Under the pieces are notes generated by a model, which was not told the origin of the DNA, did no database searches, and saw only the letters and a list, made by a program, of their open reading frames with translations. Shown piece after piece: positions 1 through 10,200 of a stretch of 64,000 nucleotides of DNA (within the stretch, counting starts at the first letter, position 1; every line of letters starts with the position of its first letter). Source of the DNA: Taudactylus pleione (Eukaryota; Chordata; Amphibia; Anura; Myobatrachidae); the NCBI GenBank assembly GCA_031769625.1, contig JAUIMM010000570.1, positions 1,054,001 to 1,118,000 of the forward strand, in the 5' to 3' direction. The translations under genes and the position numbers were made by a program.

Positions 1-55
1 GCGTGATACCTGCTGCTGCATCACCATATCTGCAAGAGTCGCAATTGCAAAGCTG

Positions 56-428
56 CCTGCGTGCATCCATCCTATATCTATAGCCTGCGTGCATACATCC
101 TATAGCTATAGCCTGCGTGCATCCATCCTATAGCTATAGCCTGCGTGCATCCATCCTATAGCTATAGCCTGCGTGCATCCATCCTATAGCTATAGCCTGC
201 GTGCATCCATCCTATAGCTATAGCCTGCATGCATCCATCCTATAGCTATAGCCTGTGTGCATCCATCCTATATCTATAGCCTGCGTGCATACATCCTATA
301 GCTATAGCCTGCGTGCATCCATCATATCTATAGCCTGCGTGCATCCATCCTATAACTATAGCCTGCGTGCATCCATCCTATAGCTATAGCCTGCGTGCAT
401 CCATCCTATAGCTATAGCCTGCGTGCAT
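56..428. repeat. 28-bp minisatellite
   Basis: About 13 head-to-tail copies of a unit of about 28 bp. Each unit contains GCCTGCGTGCATCCATCC followed by the self-complementary CTATAGCTATAG. Copies differ by single bases, with some ATATCTATAG and TACATCC variants. The array is bounded on both sides by a short TTGCAATTGCGA / CGCAATTGCAA inverted pair (about 40 and 430), so it may be an expansion inside a small inverted-repeat element. Confidence 0.9.
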
Positions 429-1222
429 CTTTGCAATTGCGATCCTTGCTGAATCAGGCCCATAGACTCCTATATTCCCTACCACATCTACCCTCTTCAT
501 ATAGGAATACACGGGGATGGGCAGGCTGACTCCAGCTGAAAATGGCGTTCGATCATAGCTTTCGGAGCTTGTTACATAGGAAATGGCCATAATTAGGGGA
601 GAGATGGACTATGATATTTACATAAACAAAAAAGTAAGTATGTGACTCAGAAGAAAAGGCGATAGTGCAAGAAAAATAAAAAATAGGACATATTACGTTC
701 CTTAGACGAAAATAGTGTCCGTGATGGAAGTCTGGAGAGTTCGTCCTTCTTCTATCTTCCAGTATATACTTGATATCATAAAAACACGCCAGGACAAAAA
801 GGCAGCACTACGAGTTTGAACAGCCTTTTTGTCCTGGTATATCAGGTTTGCATCCATTTAAAAAAAAATAAAATAAATAAAAAATTTAAAAAAAATGTTC
901 ATTTTCATGTTTTCATGGACTTGTATAACTTTTTGTGTTTCTCATGTATGATTGAGCATTTTTGTAGGTCATTATACGCCTTTTCTTTGGAGTCACATTT
1001 TTTTTTTTTATTTACAATGGAGGTGTATTTACAGGACATAAAATAGAGAACTTCTTAAGAACACAGCTGAACGCATCTACAGAAATTTCCATACACTTTA
1101 CATTACAGGAAAATGGGTAAGCTGAAAGGAAGAACAGAACCCTGAGTGAAATGATGAGATGCATGCAGGGCAACGTGGCAATGCCAGTTACTCCACATGA
1201 ACTTTGGCACGGGTGGAAACCT
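429..1222. other. AT-rich intergenic DNA, no gene seen
   Basis: No coding frame with family resemblance is visible. The stretch contains homopolymer A and T runs and one perfect hairpin, listed separately. Confidence 0.6.
789..837. repeat. perfect 15-bp hairpin
   Basis: CCAGGACAAAAAGGC (789-803) and its exact complement GCCTTTTTGTCCTGG (823-837) are separated by 19 bp. It could be the remnant of a small inverted-repeat transposon or an RNA stem. No further evidence favours either. Confidence 0.7.
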
Positions 1223-1399
1223 GGGGTAAATTTACTAAAGCGAGAGTGATTAGAAGTGGAGATGTTGCCAATAGCAACCAACCAGATTATAGCTATTATA
1301 TTCTAGAAGGGGATAGTTAAATGTTAAGTAAATATCTGATTGGTTACTATGGGCAACATTTCCAATTTGAAAAACTCTCACCTTAGTACATTTACCCCT
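1223..1399. mobile_element. palindromic MITE, GGGGTAAATTTACTAA family (copy 1)
   Basis: The ends GGGGTAAATTTACTAA and its complement enclose arms containing GTTGCCAATAGCAACCAA and TGATTGGTTACTATGGGC. No coding capacity. Related copies are at about 16846, 23561 and 31551, with looser relatives at 14690, 28177 and 36610. Confidence 0.75.
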
Positions 1400-1639
1400 T
1401 AGTGTGAAACACATCCGGGTTTTTGGGTGTAAAGCATGTTTATATTGCTGAAAAACAAGCTACAAAAGCGAGATACAGATTCTTCTTGTATCGGTGAGAA
1501 TTCCAAAGAGTGCAGAACCCAAGAACAGTCCATGTGACTTCCAACAACAGTCTGACTTTGTTGAAGACCTAAGGAATGATATGACTGCATCACAAGAATT
1601 CAGTACAAAGAAACCCAACACTAAATGGAATCTGTATGA

Positions 1640-2025
1640 TTTACCGCCGGACCCATGCCCGGCGGTTGGAATCCCGACAGCAGCATCCCGGCAGAGGAGG
1701 AAATCCCGAGAGTCCCCAAGTATTCTCTGACCTATTTCTACCCCCTAAACCTCCCTTAGGGGTGCCTAACCCTAACCCCCCTCCCCCTAGCCTGAACCTA
1801 ACCTCCCGGGGAGGTGCCTATCCCTAAGTCCCCCCCAGGGAACCCTAAACCTAGGCACCCCCCCTGCGGTTATCCACGCTTGGCGGCCCTTCAATCGGGA
1901 TGCCGGGCGTCGGGCTCCCGGCGTATGTCAGCACATCGACACCTGTCTTTAGACCCTTGCCGGGATATGACAGTCGGGAAGCCAGCTGTTGGGATTAGGT
2001 CCGTCGGCTTCCCGGCTGCATACCC
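1640..2025. mobile_element. dispersed element with CCTAACCCTAA core (copy 1)
   Basis: GC-rich outer parts built from CCCGGC/GCCGGG words flank a C-rich centre with degenerate CCTAACCCTAACCCCC. The same arrangement recurs at about 16257, 27715, 35735 and 43446, so it is an interspersed repeat. Open frames through it are by-products of composition. Confidence 0.6.
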
Positions 2026-2226
2026 ACTAAACAGAGGATCAATACATAAGTTTGGGCACCATGGATGAGAGCTCAAAGTCAAGAACAGAGGCCGAAGTAA
2101 GGAGTATAGATTACTTCTACCCTGTATATAAAGCAAGTGCAGTATACATAAACCCACATCCTGGGTAGTCACATCTATTCTAATCAAACCTGGAGACTCA
2201 CTGATCGGCCAGCATCGAGAAAGGCC

Positions 2227-2548
2227 TTAAGGTGCCTACACACTTAGCGATCTGCACATGATCCCACAATGTGTACGATTTCCCTTGAAACTCCTCCCCA
2301 GCAGCTCTGCGCACGATCAGTGTCCAATTTACAAACGATCTATCGTGCATCCAGCCTTTTTCCTGTGCATTTGTGTGCCAGATTGGCAGATCTGCCCTAC
2401 AGCACGGCAGATCTAAAGATGCGATGTATGACCAGCGGGGACGTGAGTGGGGAGTCACGATTTGGGCATTTTTTACACAATCTGTCATTCCGATGCATCA
2501 CAATCGTCCAGACCGGATAAAATATCGCAAAGTGTGTAGGCACCTTTA
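2227..2548. mobile_element. palindromic MITE with TTAAGGTGCCTACACAC ends
   Basis: TTAAGGTGCCTACACACTT at the left is matched by AAGTGTGTAGGCACCTTTA at the right, after allowing a few changes. The interior is itself partly self-complementary. It is non-autonomous, and the TTAA-like ends recall piggyBac-type targets, but the superfamily is not proven. Confidence 0.75.
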
Positions 2549-3720
2549 GGCTGCAAACTCAACTTCAGCTGTTGGGAATAGTAATTGAAATAGATCAACA
2601 TTTGCAGGCTGAGTGTTGCAGAAAGGACAGTAGGAGGCGCTGTGTTCAAAGTTATGATACAATACTCTCGCAGAATTTTTTGCTATCCTCCTGTACTATT
2701 CACAGAAAGGTTTTATCCCTTTGAGTTGATGCATGAACAGAGAAGCCCAGTTATGTAACTATAAAGATCCCGACACGTACAAGGATTTCGAAAAATTGTC
2801 TCTTAAAGTGTGAAAGTTTTTTATTTTTAGCATTAAGTCCTTTTTGGGGGGGGTTAAATAGTGACAAATATAAATTTGATTAACATCCTCTTTGGTAAGC
2901 CGCAGTTGTACATTCATGAAATGAATGACATCAGTGTGGTGGGAGCTGTAGCGCCACTGTCCCAATGTATCCAAATCATCCATCATCCACAGAAGAGACA
3001 CCTAAGGTTGGGATCTTAGGAGGAATATTGAGAGACAACATAAAACGCCATAATGAGTAGAAGGGAAATCCACCTTTACAAATTGCAATAATCCATTGAC
3101 ATAGATAGGTAGGTAGAGCAGAAAGGAGACTGACGTACCCGCAAGGTGTTTGGTGGTGGCCACAAGGCGCCTTTCAGACTGGAACAACTGAACTACTAGA
3201 TTTTGAAGCCCATTAAATGTTTAGGCTTGTAGATGAATCATTTACCGTTAAACACTCTAAAGAGAATATAACTAACCTACTGTATCCTTCAAGGACCATT
3301 CTATTTAATTTATTTTGCAAACCTCATTCCCCAGCGCTGCCCTCAGCCACCAAACCCCGACCACATTAGCGGCGAGGTGTGTGGGGGTGGTCATACCCTT
3401 GAGCTCCATTTAACGCAGCTTTTGAGAGTAGACGTGGGAACTTGCGTTCTCTTTTTTGTTGCTTAGCGCTTACATGATGTAGAAGTGCTGCAGGACAAAC
3501 GGTTTCACACCCCATGATGAAGATAGCTGCATTTTCCACCAAAACAAACGTAAACATTCAAAGCTCTGGCTCTTGGGAAATACATTGAGCACAGCCGCTT
3601 ATACTAGTTATTTGCTGCAAAACACACCAGGCTTCAGATCAGTGTTTTACCAAACTCGGCGGACACTCTTTAAACGCGCTTTGACTTTAATGACTGTGTG
3701 AATGAGGCCCAATTAATCAT
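2549..3720. other. no gene recognised
   Basis: The minus strand has two adjoining short open frames (about 3187-3002 and 3001-2759). The first has an exon-like end followed by GGGTACGTCAG. Neither resembles a family I recognise, and nothing else here supports a feature. Confidence 0.5.
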
Positions 3721-5010
3721 ATGCATAAAGTAAAAGCCACTTACAGACAGAAGAAGTTTTTATTCCCAGATGTAAATGTTTTTACTTACCTCCAACTGAA
3801 ACACTTTGTTACATCTTTACACTGTTTGGTACATTCTCATGCTAGGACTTCACTGGAACAATGTTTAAATAATCCTCTCAAGGCAGGCATGATTTCATCT
3901 ACATACACCCTGCTACTGCATTCTACTGAACCCCCAATTCCAAAATTTGAATTACAATGGGAGATTGATTTGGAGGTCCCTCCGGAGGAGGATTCTTGGT
4001 CCATAACTCGAGAAAGGGTCTCTAAGTCGTCTATCTCTACTCTAATTAAAGAAAATGCTTATAAGGTTTATTACCGTTGGTATATGGTCCCCGCCAGACT
4101 GAATAAGATGTTCCATTCTACATCTCCACTTTGTTGGAGAGGTTGCAGAGAGACAGGAACCTTCGTTCATATCTGGTGGTCCTGCCCAAACATTGTAGTT
4201 TACTGGGATGCGGTGGTGGCCCTAGCGAGTAAAGTGATCAGCCAAATAATTACCAGAGATCCATGGTCCTTTCTTCTGGAGCTCCCCCTATTGCATCATT
4301 AGATAAATTATCAGATATACTAGTATCCCAGATTCTTAATGCAGCCAGATGCCTTATAGCTTATTATTGGAAGCATCCTGATCCTCCTTCCCTACAAGCC
4401 GTTAGCAACATATGGGATATAACCGCTATGGAAAAGATAACGTCTTATCTTCATAACAAATCATTTAAAATTTGCCCAAATTTGGAACCCTGGTTTACTT
4501 TAAATCAACCTTCCCCCAGTAATGCTACCACTAGAAATATTATGGATCTTCTCGTTTAATCATTTCTTTACCTCATAGGCCTCACTTTCTGTAGGACTAC
4601 ATAAATAGTTTGAGCTCTGTTGTTTTTGTTATCTGATTTTTTCTCTTTTTTTTCCCTCTTTCAAATTCCCCCCCCCCCCTTCCTTCCTTTTTCTTCTCAT
4701 TCATATTTTTATATTTAATTGTATTCTAAAATAGCTGTGATAGATGAAAGAATTCACCAAACTTACAATGCATATTGATGCAATACGGAGAGCATCCTCA
4801 AGCTGTAAATTAATTTTTGTCATTTATCAATTATTATTGATGTCCTCGAAAGGTTCCCTTAAAGGGATTTTCCATATTCTGTTGACAATGTAACTTTCAT
4901 CCATATTTTTGTATTTATTTTCTGATATTTGAATGCTTATGTAATGCTAATTTATAGATGCAAATAAAAAAATGTTACTGTAAAAAAAACAAAGAAAACA
5001 AAAAAGGAAA
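3721..5010 (+). mobile_element. 5'-truncated L1-type LINE (ORF2 C-terminus plus 3' UTR)
   Basis: The frame at 3721-4302 and, after a shift near 4263-4302, the one at 4263-4559 encode the carboxy-terminal part of an L1-like ORF2. The zinc-knuckle signature CWRGC..GTFVHIWWSCP and the QLKHF motif upstream are visible. The reverse transcriptase core and endonuclease are absent, as is usual for 5'-truncated copies. A T/C-rich 3' UTR and an A-rich tail (about 4965-5020) end the element and fix its orientation. It is a dead copy because the frame is broken and most of ORF2 is missing. Confidence 0.85.
4263..4559 (+). pseudogene. L1 ORF2 terminal fragment, second frame
   Basis: This 98-codon segment continues the L1 ORF2 C-terminus in a frame different from the preceding one, so a frameshift lies near 4290. 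Residues such as LNAARCLIAYYWK match the usual L1 tail (alanine/arginine-rich helix followed by W-K). It stops with TAA at 4557-4559. Confidence 0.7.
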
Positions 5011-5395
5011 AAGTGGTTAACAGTCTTTAAAAAAAGAAACAATAAGATTATATCTGATATAAAGTGAAGAAATCTATGGTCAACCTCTTCAGTGAAAGCT
5101 GTATCATTAGCACACAAAGACCAAGATGGTTAATAGGTACAGAAATTCCTGAAGCCGGCATGATGTTGGAGTGTTTGCAGCCAAATCTGAAACGGCAACC
5201 GGTTATAAGAGGGAAAACCATCCTTGTAACCAATTGCCATTTTAAAATCAGCGTTAAAATCAGGCCGGTACAGTAATATTAGAACCCATTACATACCAGC
5301 CGGTACCGTATTCTTGGAACCCATTACATAACAGCCCACCAAGTCTCCCCAAAGTGTTATAAAAACGAGAAACATTTTTTTTTCTTGTTTAAAAT
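5011..5395. other. no gene recognised between LINE tail and CTDSPL 3' end
   Basis: Contains two imperfect copies of GGAACCCATTACATA about 40 bp apart (5280-5330). No other structure was seen. Confidence 0.5.
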
Positions 5396-7128
5396 TATGT
5401 ACGCACCATCAGGTTTTATTACAAACATCATGATACTGATTACACGACTTTTACTGATAAAACGCTGCAAACCGAGAACAGTACTGTGGCGAAAAATAGC
5501 TTGAATAACAAAACGATAAACTTCACAAAACTTAACTTGGGAAAATAATCTAGTGGGATAACAAAAAACAACAAAATCAAGTAACTTCCCCCAAAACCAT
5601 TACGTGATGGAATTTATGCCCTATGAGATTAATCCAGTGATAAGCTAGCCTGGGGCTCTCCATACTGACTCTTCAGGACACAACCACTGGAGAACTACAA
5701 GTCGCCTAACTTTGGCTTAATCTTATGTTCATGACTAAATGAGACCCATGTGATTTTTAACAATCCCAAATCCTGCGTTAAACACTGATGAGTCCTGTCT
5801 GCCAGTTTGGCAGTGACAACTTCGCGGACGGGGAGATGTGTATTCCTGAGAAAAAAAATACACACAGCGTTGAAGTCGCAGTACAAAAGTCTGCAGTACA
5901 GAGAATGATCGTTGGGGCGCGGATAGCGAGATTTTCTGTGTACTGCTCGAGTTTGCAGCAAGCACTCGGAGCATAGGCACAGTGGCTAAGAACAGTTTCG
6001 ACAGCCGGTGGTCAACATCTTTTGGAGACTGTACAGTAGCAGCAGTTAAATAAAACCTTTACAACACAAAAGCATCCAGCTTATTTCCAAACTGAAAGGA
6101 GAAAAAAAAAATAAAAAAATCTCTAGTGATCAATAAATAGATTCCCCTAACGTCCCCAGAGACCACTTCTTGACAGAATGGCATTGAAGGTTCCACTGGT
6201 CCTTCCCTCTCCAAATAGGAAATTTAAACTGAAAACTGGGATGGCGTGAATACGAAAAAAAAAAAAATGAAAAAAACAAAAACAAACCACACCAACAATG
6301 TATATTAGAATATAGACACCGGAAAAAGGAAATATACACAAAACTGATAAAAAAAATTTACAATTGACATGTCCAAACTGTAGCGTAAATGAAACGAAAA
6401 GAGCGGATGGCGTTTAGCGGCCTGGAACTGCGGATATGAAAACCAGAATATGCGGATTAGGTGCCGTTGCAGCATGCACAAATCTGTGTTTAGTAGCAAG
6501 TGTAACAATTGTATTTTAGAAAGTTTTGTTTGCTTCTGTTAAACGGTAAAAAGAGAACAGGTATGTAAATTTGTTTTTTTCTGGAGTAGAAAATGTTATT
6601 TTTTTTCCTTTTAAAATCAAAGACTTGAAAGGCACTTCATTCTGTAGGGGAAACCGCCTCAGACAGGTCAACTGCTCGAGGCAAAGGGGACGAATGTCTG
6701 CATAGTGTGGGGGGGGAGGGGGGATAGAGGGGGAAACAATACACGTTGCCAGCAATATCAAGCGTGTCTTTACATCCTTAGTACATAGGTTTCATTTGGT
6801 GTGTTTTATAAAAGACTGAAAAGTTCTTATGAAAATTAGTGAAAAGCTCTCTTTAAAAATACTTATTTTCTTCTTTATATCCTTGTCCATTGTTTGTTAA
6901 CCCATCAGATGCTGAAGGATCGACCACACATTTTCCGCTTGATCTCTATACGTGGAGATAAGGACTCGGACGCCTGTGGCAAACAGCAGCATTACCGCCT
7001 GGAGCACATTAAAAAAAAAAGTCTTCTGCTGAACTTTTTTCCTCCGTTTCGTATCAAATGTGAAAAAGCGAAACGCGTCAGTAATGCTGCAGACCGCAGC
7101 TATTCCACCGGAGGGCGCACCATTGGGG
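5396..7128 (-). other. CTDSPL: probable 3' UTR of CTDSPL
   Basis: The stretch lies directly downstream of the CTDSPL stop codon and shows none of the dispersed repeat families that crowd the neighbouring DNA. It is rich in A/T homopolymers, like vertebrate 3' UTRs. A length of about 1.7 kb to the AATAAA signal at 5415-5420 is an estimate. No TACTTGA (miR-26 seed match) was seen on the transcribed strand. Confidence 0.45.
5415..5420 (-). terminator. CTDSPL: candidate AATAAA polyadenylation signal of CTDSPL
   Basis: TTTATT on the plus strand reads AATAAA on the coding strand, about 1.7 kb past the stop codon. Other signals nearer the stop cannot be excluded without transcripts. Confidence 0.4.
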
Positions 7129-7254
7129 CTACCTGTTACAGAGCTTCTGAAGCATATTGTAAACGTTCTCCTCTTTGCTCAGTCCTTCGAAGAAGGGAAT
7201 CAAGTCGAGCAATTCCGTATCGGACATGTCGTCGAACCAAGATTGCACTGGGAC
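7129..7254 (-). CDS. CTDSPL: CTDSPL exon 8 (terminal coding exon)
   Basis: The exon follows the acceptor CTCTTCGCAG and encodes 41 residues, beginning [18 protein letters not shown] and ending LQKLCNR before TAG at 7131-7129. The acidic [16 protein letters not shown] block is typical of the SCP C-terminus. The last residues differ only conservatively from the mammalian protein. A Tc1 element begins 54 bp upstream of the exon, but the pyrimidine-rich stretch and acceptor are intact. Confidence 0.95.
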   Translation of the reverse strand, partial: VPVQSWFDDMSDTELLDLIPFFEGLSKEENVYNMLQKLCNR

Positions 7255-10200
7255 CTGCGAAGAGACATCAAATCAGGAAAAGCAGAACTCTAATCAGGCA
7301 GAAAATACAGTCAGGTGCATAAATATTGGGACATTGACAGAATTTCATATTTTGGCCTCTATTCACCACCACAATGGCTTTGAAATGAACCAACAAGATG
7401 AGCTTTAACTGCAGACTTTCAGATTTAATTTGAGGGTAATTACATCCAAATCAGGTGAACGGTATAGGAATTACAACGGTTTCTATATGTGCCTCCCACT
7501 TTTTAAGGGGCCAAAAGTAATGGGACAAACTAAACAATCCTAAATCTAACTTTCACTTTTTAATACTGTATTGCAAATCCTTTACAGGCAATTACAGCCT
7601 GAAGTCTGGAACGCATAGACATCACCAGACGCTGGGTTTCATCCCTGGTGATGCTCTGCCAGGCCTCTACTGCAAATGTCTTCAGTTCCTGCTTGTTCTT
7701 GGGGCATTTTCCCTTCAGTTTTGTCTTCATCAAGTGAAAAGCATGCTCAATCGGATTCAGGTCAGGGGATTGACTTGGCCATTGCATAACATTCCACTTT
7801 TTAGCCTTAAAAACGCTTTGGTTGCTTTTGCAGTATGCTTCGGGTCATTGTCCATCTGCACTGTGAAGCGCCGTCCAATGAGTTCTGAAGCATTTGACTG
7901 AATATGAGCATATAATATTGCCCGAAACACTTCAGAATTCATTCAGCTGCTTTTGTCAGCAGTCACATCATCAATAAATACAAGGGAACCAGTTCCATTG
8001 GCAGCCATACATGCCCATTCAATGTCACTACCACCACCATGCTTCACTGATGAGGTGGTATGTTTTGGATCATGAGCAGTTCCTTTCCTTCTCCATACTC
8101 TTCTCTTCCCATCACTCTGGTACAAGTTGATCTTTGTCTCATCTGTCCATAAGATGTTGCTCCAGAACTGTAATGGCTTTTTTAGATGTTGTTTGGCAAA
8201 CTCCAATCTGGTCTTCCTGTTTTTGTGGCTCACCAATGGTTTACATCTTGTGGTGAACCCTCTAAATTCGCTCTTGTGAAGTCTTCTCTTGATTGTTGAC
8301 TTTGACACATATACACCTACCTCCTGGAGAGTGTTCTTGATTTGGCCAACTGTTGTGAAGGGGTTTTTCTTCACCAGGGAAATAATTATTCTGTCATCCA
8401 CCACAGTTGTTTTCCGTGGTCTTCCGGGTCTTTTGGTGTTGCTAAGCTCTCCGATGCGTTCTTTCTTTTTAAGAATGTTCCAAACAGTTGATTTGGCCAC
8501 ACCTAATGTTTTTGCCATCTCTCTGATGGGTTTGTTTTGATTTTTCAGCCTAATGATGGCTTGCTTCACTGATAGTTGCTGTCGACTCTCAATAGGAGAT
8601 CCAAAGAGCTGTCACTGATTCCAAATGCAAATGTCACACCTAGAATCAACTCCAGACCTTTTACCTGCTTAATTGATAATGAAATAACGAGGGAATAGCC
8701 CACGCCTGTCCATGAAATAGCTTTTGAGTTTATAGTCTCATTACTTTTGGCCCCTTAAAAAGTGGGAGGCACATAGGTGAACGGTGTAGGAATTACAACG
8801 GTTTCTATGATTTGGATGTAATTACCCTCAAATTATAACTTAACCTGCTATCAGTTAAAAATGAAAGTATAAGTCAAATTGCAAGGAAAGCACAATACGT
8901 TACAATTATTAAGTTGCGAGATTCTACACAGTGGATGATATATTAAATACATCACTATTATTATTTACTCCCACCCACCCTAATGTAACGGGCGATCAGA
9001 TCTATATAGAGAAGCGATTTCCTGCTTTCATGTGCATCCAGTACAACCTCGCTGCATAGTACCCAATTGGAAAGCGGGAATAACTCAGAACGGCTTTGTC
9101 CTGTGACATTAATATTCGGTGGAGTGTGATGGTCTCTCAGATACTGCAGGCTTTGTCCTTGCAAATCATTTTCTTGAGTTGTGTTTTGTTTGAAAGGTTA
9201 ATTGAGAAAACCATTGGGGAAAATAGCAGCATGTTATCCACAAACACAGCAGTGATATGAAGAGGGCTGATGAAGAAGCTGATGCCCAAGTTTATCACTG
9301 CTGGCTGTGTACAGAACAATTATAACTATAAAGATCAAGCAAACTCCGCATCACCCAAATTCCCATGGATCCCAAGTTGCTTTGTAACTACAGCAGAAAC
9401 TTGTGTGGTTGAGCTCTATACATCTCTCTAATCCAAACTTTGCCTGTAAAATACACACTGGCAAATCCCACAATACAGTATAGGAGGAACATTTCAGGCC
9501 GACACTCCCCCCGCAGGCATGCCCAGGCCGACACACTCTCCGCCCGCAGGCACACCCAGGGGGCCGACACGCCCCATCCCCGCAGGCACGCACAGGCCGA
9601 CACCCTCCCCCCCTGCAGACACTACCAGCTGACACTCCTCCCACGACCAGCCAACACTCACCCCTCCCCTCCTGCAGGCATGCCCAAGCCGACACATTCC
9701 CCCCCCCGCAGGCACGTCCAGGATGACACTCTCTATCTCTGTCGCTCTCCCTCCCCCTACAGACACTATCAGCCGACACACTCCTCCCACGACCAGCCAA
9801 CACACCCCCACCACAGGCACGCCCGGGGCCAACATTCTGTAGGCAAGCCCAGTCGACACACTCACCGCATTTTCTGGGTGGAAGATATATGATGCCGGTG
9901 AGTTGTCCACGATAATGATTTTACTCAGCTCTCTTCCTAGACGACTCAGATCCTTCACATAATTTCCTCTATGGAACACACAAGATTCTCGGAAGAGCCG
10001 CGTCTGGAATACACCCCAACGATCCAGCAAGTCGGCCACTGGGTCGGCATACTTAAAACAGAATTTTGATAAGAGGTTTAAAGAAAACACAACTCTGGCT
10101 GGAGAAAAAAACACAACTATAACACTGCTGGTCCGACAAAAGCTCAGGATTGCTTTGAGCAGTTAAGTATTCAGAGCTGGTGAGGGAGGAAACTCGTAGG

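Noticed and set aside
56..428. CRISPR-like regular repeats
   Set aside because: Units are directly contiguous with no unique spacers, and the surrounding genome is eukaryotic. The same holds for the 39-, 46- and 51-bp arrays.
3002..3187. Exon-like minus frame with ERRLVATTKHLAG followed by GTACGT
   Set aside because: Attractive donor, but the acceptor is weak, the piece is short and no family was recognised. Not enough to call a gene downstream of CTDSPL.
7308..8832. Tc1 as an active transposon
   Set aside because: The transposase has a stop and a frameshift, and one terminal repeat is incomplete.
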